A DNA stretch of 44,928 nucleotides. Origin: Pelagophyceae sp. CCMP2097. Its lineage: Eukaryota; Sar; Pelagophyceae. Under the pieces are notes generated by a model, which was given only the letters and a program-made list of their open reading frames with translations, was not told the DNA's origin and searched no databases. This document shows, piece after piece, positions 20,301-29,899 of the stretch. Where the stretch lies: assembly GCA_026770575.1 (NCBI GenBank), contig MU657168.1:276738-321665 (forward strand). Direction: 5' to 3'. The position numbers and the translations under genes are program-made. Numbering within the stretch: the first letter of the stretch is position 1; each line of letters opens with the position of its first letter.

Positions 20301-20998
20301 AGGTCGGCCGCGTCGTCGGACTTGGACAAACCCGCTCTTGCGCGCCGTAAAGCAGACGCGGCGACGAGGGCCTGCATCGATGCGCGCGAGACGTTGCCTT
20401 CAAGGGAGACGCCCGGCGCGCCGGCGACGACCAGCGTGGCGACGCCGACGCCGGCCTCGCCTCGGTTCTCCGGCCAGACGAGGCTCTCGTAGTCGGCCTC
20501 TTCCATCGCAAATTTATCCGACTCGGCCTTTTCCGCGGCCAGCTTCTCCAGCTTTTGCAGCGCCTCTCCGTCCCCGCCGCCGAGGACGAGGACGTCTTGA
20601 TCCTCGCAGTCGACCATTTCCGACTCCAATTCGTCGATATCAATCACCGCATGCGACGCGATCGCCCGGTCCAGCGCCGCGCGCGAAGACGCCGCCTCCT
20701 CGACCTCGTGCACGCACTCGACGTCGTTGGTCGGCGTCTGCGGCCGCGTCGCCGAGTACGCCTGCGTCGCCGAGTACGCCTGCGTCTCTTGGTACTCCTG
20801 CGTTTCCTCCTCAGCGCACTCCTGCGCCAACTTGTCCACGGTGACGCACCGCGGCGCGCCCTCGAGCTTCACGCGCTTCGGCGCCGGCGTCCGGTCCATA
20901 TGAGGCTTGACGTCCTCGTCGGCCATCACCTGGTCCGCCTTGCCCTCGCGGCCGTCGTGGGCGGCGTGGAGGAGGGAGGCGCAACTGAGGAAATTCAA
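17303..20998 (-). CDS. SNF2-family helicase with split RING finger
   Basis: DNA translocase of the Rad5/Rad16/HLTF/SHPRH class, probably nuclear, acting in chromatin remodelling or DNA-damage tolerance with ubiquitin-ligase activity. A single exon encodes 1231 residues. The N-terminal 250 residues are acidic and carry two copies of QAYSAT. Helicase motifs are in order: GGICAEEMGLGKTLEMIALA (Lys462), LVVVPDALVGQWTNEVNKW, DEPH (560-563, a DExH box), NRWSVTGTPFSNELFEVYGQ and, near the end, GGVGLNMTAASNV and VGRVHRIGQ. The RING has CALC at 791, then CAHLFCADC, but its last pair CPCC is at about 991, some 150 residues later. The insert includes ATMEVKVFTEAG and HATVRFATRAAEDAACAAL, shaped like an RRM half. 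Lack of introns contrasts with neighbours. The start at 20998 is the first ATG; the next in frame is 24 codons further on (MADEDVKPHM). Confidence 0.88.
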   Translation of the reverse strand: MNFLSCASLLHAAHDGREGKADQVMADEDVKPHMDRTPAPKRVKLEGAPRCVTVDKLAQECAEEETQEYQETQAYSATQAYSATRPQTPTNDVECVHEVEEAASSRAALDRAIASHAVIDIDELESEMVDCEDQDVLVLGGGDGEALQKLEKLAAEKAESDKFAMEEADYESLVWPENRGEAGVGVATLVVAGAPGVSLEGNVSRASMQALVAASALRRARAGLSKSDDAADLEALLAASVFSVSATCTSVTGVADGAEDGDAEGEKTVVLRVVVSANGHVVRGEWHEGGHVQFHAASAAVARMLQRASAVAAPKQKADGLCLPPKAKRMPFTELRTCSGLLSALEMEGTAAPLGPVAPGAITGFAPGVVLAEYQQETVAWMLARETSPWALEDLFATRLAGGDVSAVSLPRGRFKRDWPKYGVTPEAKAQQRLLADVGVNLEPHRGGHRGGICAEEMGLGKTLEMIALALAHPAPAEWVEDSTKRRPATLVVVPDALVGQWTNEVNKWAPDAKVAEWTDTRGEGAKRVARLPQGFVLTTYGAANNVANAGLEWWRVVCDEPHASLKARPRAGRIDVAPAAEACQSLDAPNRWSVTGTPFSNELFEVYGQLAFLRLLPRVLPRNYFRCMLANNFFSEYNSTAEVVATVLKPLIVRHSKAARRGGTKMCALPPLLPREARLVDVPEETLRAYRAVAEAQRTNRRGGVDASRRLHTDRHLLFPLERFCAGEGPSAAKLHDSVVGSCNWAVLRIKVPVRLDADASAESVPASELAVLQASLRDGLVDRGLERRCALCLEAGVCGRAPRAPKTCAHLFCADCVDALFETAKATSETPEGVPHAVPEPLPDDQVRERNYVVIKAFDDSVPAFPLHVGRPDVKHQTIQALKKTLAPFAGGATMEVKVFTEAGATHATVRFATRAAEDAACAALDGVSASEIFTGAASNTMERYMPANAAANDAANAAANAAEPAAASEGAARLRVHRPKYTVATVPCPCCGERFAGEDVICLHYDIVSATTRGWSKAARQFVLSQSRRLQSQRAAKRVRAEDEDDTADAAACGAESIVAAKAAAVVDLAKEADIVGERLVVFCASHATVAVVAAGLQAAGVAVASFTGATRRFARERAVAALEASSVVALVTTLRAGGVGLNMTAASNVCFTEPCLDSAVFSQAVGRVHRIGQMRPVRVTTLAVRGTHEEHALGLVEKALPPQDVGTGALESDQFKLRLHDVVAQFV

Positions 20999-21166
20999 AT
21001 TTCAAAAAATGATCGCTTAATTCGGCGACAGTCGGGTCCTCCGAGCAGGCTCCTTCAGGAGTGTCACGGTCCCCTTAACTCCCGGCCGCCGGTGCGCGAG
21101 CGCCGGGCCCGGTCCGGAGGACAAGGTGTCGACTCAGTCGGGAAGACGCGGATCGATAAGAGGTCC

Positions 21167-22544
21167 TTATGATGGCTCGTCTTCCTGGGAGGTGTAAATG
21201 TCGGGGTAAATGTCGGAAACGGAGTCGAGGTTGCTTTCCGACGGCTTGCCCGGCCCGGCGGATATCTCGGACGTAGAGCCGAAGCTGCGTACCGACGGCT
21301 TGCCCGGCCCGGCGGATATCTCGGAAGTGGAGCCGAGGCTGCGTACCGACGGCTTGCCCGGCCCGGTTGAAATCTCAGACGTAGAGCCGAGGCTGCGTTG
21401 CGACGGCTTGCCCGGCCCGGCGGTGGATGTGTCGGACGTGAAGTCGATGCTGCTTTGCGACGGCTTGCTTGGCCCGGCGGCGTCCGCGGGCGCCGCGGAC
21501 CGCCTCGGAGCGGCCGCCTTGGGCGAGACGGCGGCGAACGCCGCCACCGCCCCGCGCACCGCACCACCACCGACGGTGGCCGCCGCCCTCGGGCCGGCGG
21601 CCGGCGCGCGCTTTTCACCGTTGCCCGCGGGGCGCCTTTTCGCCCTCGGCGCCTTGCCCTCGAGCGCTTTTGGGACGAAGCGAAAGGGCGCCTTGAGGAG
21701 GGCGCGGTCGAGCTCGTCGCACTCTAGAGCGTGCCTTAAAAGGCGCTCCAAATCGAACTTGACGTACTTTGCAACGTCCCAACGCTCCTTCCAAATCTCG
21801 AGAAACGCTTCGAGCGAAACGCCGCCGCCGTCGTCTCTTTCTTCAAACGAGGACCGCAGCGCGACGGCGAGGTGGTCGTTGTACAGCGGCCCATCTCTCG
21901 CGAACTTGCCCGTGCACGACGTGTGGTGCAGCAAGAGCGTCTCGACCTCGGGCCAGGCTATTCGGCCCTCGGCGGACCGCGCATACAAGTGGAAGAGCAG
22001 CTCGAGCTTCTCCGAAAGGCTTCCCTCGCCGACGGCGCGAGTTAGATCCAGGACGTACCGCTCAAACTTCAAAGGCGGCGCCAAGGGCAAGTCGGCGCGC
22101 TCCAGCCACTCGGGCCGCGCCATGGTGGCCGCGCCGGCCGCGTCGCCGCTCAATAGCAGCTCCTACGACGCAGGCCGCTTCCGAGGCGGTACGCGGGTCG
22201 GTCGGTGGACGCTCGAACGTCGGTGGACGCTCGCCGTCGCGCGGACCTCTGCGAAGGACGAGGCCACGCACCTCCTCTCGGACCCAGTCCCAGTGCATGA
22301 GCATTTCCGCAGCGAGTCGGCGGTTGACGTGGTAGTCGTGCGTGCCGCTGGCCGTCTTAACGGCCTTGAAGCTCTCGGCGCCGATGCGCGCCGTCAGCGC
22401 GGCGAAGATTTCGACGTCGTCCAACTTCTTCTGGAGCGCCCGCAGAGCGCTGCCGCGCAAAACGTCCTCCCGCCGCTGGCATTGCCGGTCCAGCGTCGCC
22501 GACGACGCCAGCGACGCCGACGCAAAACTCGAACCGTCCGCCAT
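21167..22544 (-). CDS. EF-hand-like protein with 18-residue repeat tail
   Basis: Two exons (22544-22272, 22162-21167) give 422 residues; the 109-bp intron starts GTGCGT and joins in phase. Residues about 120-200 look like a pair of helix-loop-helix units: LELLFHLYARSAEGRIAWPE and DDGGGVSLEAFLEIWKE. The loops lack most calcium-binding acids, so calcium binding is doubtful. A basic Ala/Pro linker follows. The tail has five repeats of about 18 residues with the core GPGKPSxRSLGSTSEIS, at about 21480-21210; the DNA copies are nearly identical, showing recent duplication. The Ser/Thr-rich repeats may be phosphorylated. The gene runs in the same direction as the SNF2 gene, which starts 169 bases downstream of its stop. 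I cannot name a function. Confidence 0.7.
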
Positions 22545-22904
22545 CCGAGCGGCGGCGCCGCGGCGGTGTGGGCACCTGCTCCAATAGACGGCTCCCGCCG
22601 ACTGAGCGCCTTAGCAGACCGACGGATCGACGGCCCTTCGAGCGCCCGCCAAGTCGGACGCGCGAGCTCTGCCCGGTTTGGGCGGTTGCCGCGGTGATGG
22701 ACCTCCGCCGGCGCTGTGAGCCGTCGCGCGTCCGCGGCCGCTAAATCGCACGTCGTCGCATTAAGGCTGGATTTCATTTTCGGTTGAAGGCAAAACTGAG
22801 AGTTCACACTAGGAATTCCTAGTGTACACATGTATGTAAGTCTTGCGGAAAAGGGCCCTTGTTCCAGGAACTGAATCTGAGGTTTGCGCCACGCGTCGGG
22901 CCGC
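22545..22904. promoter_or_regulatory. Divergent promoter region with 20-bp perfect palindrome
   Basis: These 360 bases lie between the divergent starts at 22544 (minus) and 22905 (plus) and contain no gene. At 22806-22825 lies ACACTAGGAATTCCTAGTGT, a perfect 20-bp palindrome about 80 bases before the lipoxygenase-like start. A site of this symmetry in a shared promoter could bind a dimeric regulator. That role is inference. Confidence 0.5.
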
Positions 22905-25055
22905 ATGCGCGTGACGCCGCGCGGCGCATTGGGCGTCGAGGGCTCGTCGATGGAGATTTTGGAAGTGGCGACTCGCGAAGCGCCCCCACAAAAGTCTTGG
23001 CCGCCGCTGCAGCCGAGGCTGCCGCGGAGGCGCCGGTACCTCGTCGGATTCTGCTGGGTCGGCGGCATCATCGTGCGTCGTCTTGTAGAGCGTCTGGTCG
23101 CCTGACTTTGAAACCGCTAGGTGGTCGCGGCGGCCGCGGCGCCCGTGCTCGCCGCGGCCGTCGCAATATTGGGCCTGCTGACAATACCGTGCGTCGTGGT
23201 GACGGTGTTGACGCTGGCCGCGCCGGTGGTGGCGGTACTGCTGTGGTCGGAATCGTTTTTGGGATCGGCAGACTTGTACACCAAGATGTTGCTCGCGGCG
23301 TATAAGATGAAGTTCTTCGCCTCTGAAAAGCGGCCACCCTGCGCCACGCGCGACATGCGCGTGGCGCGCCTCCGCAGGCGCGCGCCGCTGCGGTCCGACG
23401 CGGCGGCGTACGCTTTGGGCGTGCGAGTGCCGCATTTTGATGAAGACGAATTCTCTCCTGCGGGCGACAAACCGCACACTTTAAGATTCATCATCAGCGC
23501 CTGGCTCGAGGCGCACCTCTACTTGCTGCCCATGAACGACTGCCGCGGCGCGCGGTTTGCCGTCGGCGAGGACCCCGTGCGCTTCGTGATGAAGTACGTT
23601 TCCGACGTCTACCCGGTCATCCGAGACGCCTGGCCGGACAAGCTCTCCGACTTTTCTTTGACCAAGCTGTGCGCCTTTGGCATCGGGGCGCACCGCGTCG
23701 AGGTGGTGGACGAGGCCGGTTGTGAAGAAAAAAAGAGCAAGGACATTTTAAAGCCGAAACGATACTTCGTCGTGCGGACCAACGCCCTCGCCCAATTCTC
23801 CGTGCGGCCGGGCTACGAGACGTATGGCGGCGACGCGTACTTTGACGCGGAGACTTGGAAAATCGTCAAGATTGTCCGCCGCGAGCGAACTTTGCCGCAA
23901 ACTTCGCCGGCGTGGGCGGCGGCCCAGCGCAGCGTGACGTACTACCCCGACGGCTCGCAAGCCTGGGCGTATGCAAAGTTCTGCTTCCGGTCTTCCCTCT
24001 TCTCGCTCGTGACGCTGGTGGACCATTTGTACCATGTGCACCTGGCGGTGGGCAACGTGCTCGTCGTCGCGAGCCGAGAGTCGCTGGGCAGGGACCACCC
24101 CATCCGCCGTTTTCTAGTGCCCTTCACGTTCCGCACCATCTCCGTCAACTCACGAGCGTCGTACAATTTGATTCGGCCGGGTACTTTGGGGCCTCGAAAC
24201 TTTGCCTTCGACGACGACGGATTGCAAGCTGCCTGGGCCGCCGCCCCAAAGCTCTGCGTCTTCGGCGCCGAAGTCCCGGCGAAGAGCAGGCTCGAATTTG
24301 TCCGAATCGTCTTCGACGGCGCCAAGTACGCGGCGTTGAAACGTTCCGCGGGCCTGGACACGCCGCACGAGCGCTACTCAGCGGCGTACTTCGACGTCCT
24401 CAAAACCTTCGCCTCCGGCTACTGCTCCTTGTACTACCCCGGCGGCGGCGCCGACATGGCGCTAGACCACGAGTTGATGCGCTTTTTGGCTCAGTTTATT
24501 GACACGACTTGTCGCGCTTTGGGCCGCTCCTTCGGCGACGCAACCGACGCCGACGACGCCGCTCTGACCGACCTTTTAGCAAACCACCTCGCGCCGCCGC
24601 AACTCAAGCCGCAGCTCATCGAGGAGCTCGTCGTCCACGCGCTGGCCCGGTCTATCGACTTGGTCACGCGAGGCCACGAGACGGTTGGCTGCGTTCCGGC
24701 CTACGCCCAAGACGTCTCCTTCTGCGCCTTTCGGTGGCGCGCGGGCGAATTTTGCGGGTCCAAGCGCACGGCCATCACGCAGGCGCTCTTGATGGCCTTT
24801 ACGTCGGCGCGGATGCCCAAGCTCCTCGTGGAACCGGGGTCGCCCGGCGATTGGACGTTTCTCTTCTTGCGCGGCGCGGACGGTCGCGTGCCGCGCGACG
24901 TCGTCCAGCTCTTCAACGACTTCCAGCGGCGCCTGAAGCGCTTCTCGCAGAGCTGCGCCAAGTTCAACGCCGAGACGGCGACGCGGTCATTCCCCTGGTG
25001 CTACCCGCTCGCGGGTATCGACCCCATCCACCTCGAAACGTCAGTCTCGCTCTGA
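22905..25055 (+). CDS. Lipoxygenase-like protein with N-terminal membrane anchor
   Basis: Probable non-heme iron fatty-acid oxygenase of the lipoxygenase superfamily, 700 residues in two exons (22905-23072, 23121-25055; 48-bp intron, phase 0). The N-terminus is basic and followed by about 50 very hydrophobic residues (around 43-95), enough for two membrane helices. The catalytic half has TLVDHLYHVHLAVGN: His358 and His363 give the H-x4-H iron motif. GRDHPIRRFLVPFTFRT (His382) follows, then SVNSRASYNLIRPG, as in lipoxygenases. Later comes RGHETVGCVPAYAQDVSF, where the third His would lie but the usual Asn four residues on is replaced by Gly. The chain ends ETSVSL, close to the terminal S-I-x-I of lipoxygenases, with Leu in place of the Ile that binds iron. 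The N-terminal PLAT domain is missing. Activity is uncertain; the superfamily placement is fairly secure. Confidence 0.75.
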
Positions 25056-25819
25056 CACGGCGGCTCCGCGTGCCGCAAGTCGGGCCCGACGCCTCGGCAC
25101 GTCCGTCGTGCCGCGGCCGATCCGCACACGCGCCGTCGCTTTTTCGACGCGACGCCGCGGGCTCCAAAGTTTTCTTCACTCTCCTACTAGGGATCATTAA
25201 GGATCGACGCATTTTGCACGTTACAGCGGTCCACTCGGTGCCCGACGCCGCAGGAGGAGGGAGTCCGGTGAGCTGCGGTCTTGCTCGCCACCCTGGGTCT
25301 CAAATAAGCCAAGAAGGGTCCTTGCTCAAATAAGCCAAGAAGGATCTGAGAGACCCAGAGTGTGGTTGGAGGTATCTTTCCAAAGAGCCGAAGTGTTTAG
25401 CGGCCCGAACTTGCTTGAGGGGGTCAAGCGCAAAGCGCACAAACCACTCCCGCAGGCATGGCACCCGGGCCTTTTGGACCGGGCGCCTGACTTTGGAACC
25501 GATTAGCCGGTTATACCCTAGTTCCTAATGGGCCAGCCCCAACCCAGGGTGGATCTTAAGCAAGCAACGGTTATTTCCCTTTGGACCAGCCCCACCCAGG
25601 GTGGATCTTAAGCAAGCAAGTAATCTTCAGTTCCCGCCAGGGTCCCGAGAAGAGCAAACGGCTCGCGCCTTTTACAACGGGTGCGGACGTCATTGCGTCG
25701 GCGCCTCGGGGGCGCTGATGGCGTCGGCCATGAGCAGGAGCCTCTCGTAGTGCGAATACAACGTCAGGTAGAGCGAGAGCGAGCACCTAATTTGGGCCCT
25801 TTCGGCGGAATGCGGCGGT
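25056..25819. repeat. Intergenic with several short direct repeats
   Basis: This is the space between two convergent genes. TCAAATAAGCCAAGAAGG occurs at 25300-25317 and 25326-25343, and the pair is framed by GGGTCTC/GAGACCC. A unit of about 35 bases ending GTGGATCTTAAGCAAGCAA occurs at about 25533-25567 and 25586-25619; the same 19-mer lies at 15332-15350. On the minus strand 25775-25690 could encode a stretch like LYLTLYSHYERLLLMADAI ending in TGA, perhaps an extra last exon of the glycosyltransferase gene, but no good donor connects it. Confidence 0.6.
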
Positions 25820-27594
25820 CTAGGAAGGGGCGCCGGGTGCGCGCTCGTGCATCCATGCCATGCGGCCGTTGATCAGCCCGCGGCAGCCCTTTTTTGCGCT
25901 GGCTTTTAATTCCTGGGCCACCGTGTTAGTATGGACCCACGTGCCCCTTTCTAACAAACCGAGCCAGCACTCGACGTCGTAGGGCTTGTAGCCGTGCCAG
26001 TGCCAGATGTAGGGCGAAACTCCCGGGGGTTTGGAGAAACCGCGGGCGTTGTAGAGCCCGTCATCAAACGAGTCCCACGCCTACCGCGCGCGTGCGAGGC
26101 CTTCTCCCGAGGCGGGCCCCGCGCGGAGCAACTCACATGCCAGCCCTTGACGAAGACGGTGCCGTTTGGGGCGTCTGCGAGTCTGGCCTTTTGTCTGTAA
26201 AACGACTCGAGAAGCCCTTGATCCCACGTCACAAAGTTCCACGCGTGAGAATTGCCCCAGTCCAGCAGCGCCCGGCGGTCCCAAAGGAGCCTTTGCACGT
26301 TGAGGTACATCACTCCCGAGTTCAGACCCCAAATCGCAAAGACTTCCGTGCCCGCGAGGAACACGGCGGGGTCGTTTTTGCCCAGGTGATCGCGGCAGCA
26401 CTTTGGGTTGGGCCAGCCGCGAAAGCATTCGCCGCACCGATAGAGCTCGGAGTGCGCCGGCCAGTCGCGCGCGAACATGACGTCGACGTCTGTATACAGG
26501 ACGAACTCCGAGTCTAGACCCCGCTTCGAAAGCTCATCGTGCAGCACCTGCCGCGGCCGTATAGGCGTTTCTTCGCGAGGATTCAAAAAAAAGATTCGCG
26601 AGGATTTAAAAAAAAATTGGCGCACCGTCGAGACGATAAGCGGGACGTCGAGGCGGCCAAAGGCCCCGACGTTGATGTGGCCCTGCTTGGCTTCTCGGAT
26701 CTTCACAGGGATGTCGTCGAAGAAGGAGAGCCTAGCCGCGGCGTTTGAACACGCCTCGCATCAACACGCCAAAGCACAAAGGGTCCGCACCGCCACTTGA
26801 GGACACGCGTGCCGGCGCGCTTGAGGAAGATGACGAGTTCGTCGTCGGGTTCGTCGATGTCTTGATGCGGCAAATACGTGTACACAAAGTAAGGCGCGAG
26901 CGACGGCGCGTTCAGTCGAGCGGAGACCGTTGCCGCCTTGGCGAACTTGACGTAAGTCTGCGAGACGTGGTCGTCGGGCTTGGACATGGACATGAACCAC
27001 GGGGTTTTCGGCTTTCGCCGCGGCGGCAAAGGAAACTCCGCCGGCGACGACTGCGGCACGAAGTCTGGGACGATGTGGCACGCGCTGAAGCCGAGGGCCG
27101 TCGAGCGCACGGCCACGCTATCGTTCGTCGCCCACCGCGCCGCGCGCGACAGTTTTGGCGACGACGCGTCCCACGCCACGGTGCGTTTGAGCTTCTGGTT
27201 GGTGTGTTTGAGCTGCTGGTTGGTTGGCTTGAGCTCCTGGGTCGTGTATTTGAGCTCCTGGGTATTGTGTTTGAGCGCAACCTCGAGCCTGCGACCAAGG
27301 GCTGAAGAGCCGCGGCGAAGCGGCAGCGAGGCGGCGGCCAGGTCTCGGAGGGTCCCCGTCGATCCACGCGGGTGTGCGCGGCGCGCCGGCGTTGCCGGTC
27401 GAGGCGCCGCCGTGCCGCGGCTTGCCGGCGTTGCCGGTCGAGGCGCCGCCGTGCCGGCCGCCATGCCGCCGGCCGCCGCGCTTCAGACGCTGCTTCTCGG
27501 CGGGAAAGTCTTCCTCGTTGAGGCCAGCGACCGACGACAGCAACGCGACCAGCACGCCGGACGACAGCAACGCCACCAGCACGCACCGCACCAT
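25820..27594 (-). CDS. Type II membrane glycosyltransferase with DxD motif
   Basis: Probable Golgi glycosyltransferase using a nucleotide sugar. Five exons (27594-27368, 27288-26791, 26731-26626, 26547-26137, 26080-25820) give 500 residues. The start ATG opens a signal anchor, MVRCVLVALLSSGVLVALLS. A stem region follows, with two copies of HGGASTGNAG and a coiled stretch of four repeats related to KHNTQELK / KYTTQELK. The catalytic domain has WFMSMSKPDDHVSQTY, LVIFLKRAGTRVLKW, FVLYTDVDVMF with the D-V-D metal/sugar motif, GLNSGVMYLNV and, in the last exon, SPYIWHWHGYKPYDVECWL. One intron (26625-26548) is 78 bp and stop-free, so unspliced RNA would stay in frame but insert a Phe-rich run; its poly-T stretches argue that it is removed. 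The gene may have one more 3' exon near 25.7 kb. The acceptor and exact sugar are unknown. Confidence 0.8.
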
Positions 27595-27785
27595 CCACGA
27601 GCGGAGCCAGTCCTGGCCCGGGAGCGCCGCACCGTGACCGCGACGGGTTTGAATTCCGGCCAAGACTTAGTTCGAATTCCGGGTTTGGAACTTAGCGATC
27701 GCGCGCAAAGACAGTCTCAGGCTCGGCGCGTCCCCCGTCGACGCCGTCCTCTCTGCCTTTGTCACGTCGTGCACCGGCCGACACG
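27595..27785. promoter_or_regulatory. Bidirectional promoter region, glycosyltransferase / KIN17
   Basis: These 191 bases lie between divergent start codons at 27594 (minus) and 27786 (plus). GAATTCCGG appears twice (27651-27659 and 27674-27682). No TATA box is evident. The role follows from arrangement only. Confidence 0.35.
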
Positions 27786-29899
27786 ATGCCAAAGGCCGAG
27801 AAGGGCACGCCCAAGTGGATCGCGTGAGGCGGCCCGCGCCTCGCTCTCTCGGCGTCGCAGACGGAGCAACTAGGACGCAATGGAAGAAGAAGGGCCTGTC
27901 GAAGCTGCGGTGGTACTGCGGCCTCTGCGGCGTCGCGTGCAAGGCGCGTTCCGGCCCGCCGACGCTTCCTGCGACGATGCTGCCCCCGTCAGTCAGTCAG
28001 TGATTACCCTCGCAGGACGGGAATGGATTTGCGATGCACATGGCACACGAGAACCACCTCATCAAGGAGGCCGAGGCCGAGGCGCGACAGGCGAATCGAG
28101 ACAGTGCGTCGCCCGCCCGCGCGCGCGCGCGCGAGCCGCCCTCTAGCCGAGCGGCGGTTTCATCCTGACGCCTTCTCCGAAGCCTTTGAGCGCAACTTCT
28201 TGCGATACCTCGCAAAGGAGAAGATCGGCCAGCGCGTCTCCGCCCTCGAAATCTACAAAGACCTCCACCCGGGCGACCGCCAGCAGAAGGACATGGAGAA
28301 GACGTGCGTTTCCCACGTAGACGCACTCGCACGGAGGGCGCTCCGAGAGGTCGCCGCCTCGCGAGGGCCGCCGCAGTCGCACGCCGATGCGGCTACCTAG
28401 GTGCTGGCAGACGCTCGGCCGCTTCGTCTCGGACCTGCGCGAGCGCGGCGAGGTCCTCGCCGAGCGCGGCGACCACGGCTGGTCCGTTGCCTGCGCCGAC
28501 GACGGGGCGCCGCAAGGAAGAAGAATGTCGTCGCAGGTTTGTCACCGTCCACGAGGATTCGCCGTGCGCGGCGTGGGCGTCGTTGCCGGACGCGGAAGCC
28601 CGTGAGTCCGCCGGTGACCCTTCCTCGAGCCGGCAGAGGACGCGCCCGTGCCGAGAAGCCTCTGTCCTCCAGGCGAGATGCGCCCCGTGGACGAGCGACG
28701 GGCGCCTCGCGTGCGTTTCTTGCTGCTGCCTTGCGAACCCGCGTCTCACGCGGATCGACGTTGAACGAGGCTCGACCAGGCGTGGAACGAAGCTCGCAAC
28801 GACGACGACGACGACGACGTAAGTCTACTCCGTGTTTGAGCGAGCCGCGGAGAGCGTGCTCGACAGGCCAAGCGCCGCAAGCGGCTCAAGGCCATGGAAC
28901 CGCACGAACACGAGGCCTTCCGCATGGTGCGTATGGGAGCGTTTCAGGGGCATTTCCGGGCTTGTTGCATTGTGGTATCAGGCCTGCTCTTGCGACGCAA
29001 ACTGCCCTCTCAGGCCGAGCGCGCCGCTGCGGAGCGCCAAGCCGACGGCGACGTGGATGAGGTGTGCACTTCTTTGGCCGCCTCATACGCATCGACGTTT
29101 AAAGCGGACGGCCCGTCGTCGTAGGACGCCGCTGCCGCTGCGGAGCCGCCCGAGGGGATTCTCGGGAAAGTTGCCGCTTTTAAAATGTTCGCGGTCACTG
29201 CCGCGCCGCGCCTCCAGCCGCCCCTCGGCGGCAGCGCCCCCTCATCGACGGCGGTGGCGCAAGAGCCGCCGTCGACGTGGGCCCGCGAGGACCTCGTAGT
29301 CAAGGTAGGCTGGACGGACCCTCGCTCGGAAGATGCCGCAAGAGGGGCGTTCGTGACGGCAGGCCCGCAAGGGTTCGAGCCTCGCCACCTAGGTCCGCAA
29401 GGGCTCGAGCCTCGGCGCGGCCTTTGACAAGAAGAAGTGCATCGTCGTCAAGGTTTGCGGCGGCGGCCGAGTGACGGTGCGGGCGCTGCAAAAGTGTGTG
29501 ACCGACAAAAGCGCTGCGGCTAGGTCGAGGCGGTTGAGGGCGCCAAGCGCGGGACGGTCCACGAGGATCAGCTCGAGACGGTGCGCGGTTGCGCAGAGAC
29601 GCGGGTGGGGCTCGCGGCTCGGCCACGCTCTACGGCAGGTTGTCCCGGCCATCGGCAAGCCCGTGCGCATCGTTTCGGGGGCGTTCCGCGGCGCCGTGGC
29701 CACGCTCGTCGAGCTCCGCCTCGACGACTTTTGCGCCAAGCTCCAGCACGGCATCACAGCGTCGTTCGGCTGCCGTTTGATTGCGCGAAAAACAAAAACA
29801 TCTCCGCACCGCAGGCTCCAAGGGCAGTCGGAGCCCGCCGAGGCCACGTTCCCCTACGAGCACTTCTGCCGCGAGAGCGGGCTCAAGCACGAACGATGA
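27786..29899 (+). CDS. KIN: KIN17 DNA/RNA-binding zinc-finger protein
   Basis: Orthologue of KIN17, a conserved nuclear protein linked to DNA replication, repair and RNA processing. The N-terminus MPKAEKGTPKWIA is nearly identical to the family. Exon 2 gives KKKGLSKLRWYCGLC and exon 3 DGNGFAMHMAHENH, completing the C2H2 finger. The winged-helix part has FSEAFERNFLRYL and WQTLGRFVSDLRERGEV...GDHGW. The C-terminal KOW/SH3-like part has TWAREDLVVKV, KKKCIVVKVEAVEGAKRG, EDQLETVVPAIGKPVRIV, SGAFRG and LDDFCAKLQ. Exons I trust: 27786-27823, 27874-27943, 28016-28103, 28147-28303, 28401 to about 28534, 28867-28926, 29014-29061, 29125-29304, 29393-29452, 29524-29580, 29639-29760 and 29815-29899. The stretch 28535-28818 holds at least one more intron and exon that I could not resolve. 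The second intron (27944-28015) seems to use a GC donor. This is the most intron-rich gene of the window. Confidence 0.92.

Noticed and set aside
19128..20492. 454-codon plus-strand frame inside the SNF2 gene
   Set aside because: It is antisense to the helicase motifs and shows Ser/Ala/Arg-rich shadow composition.
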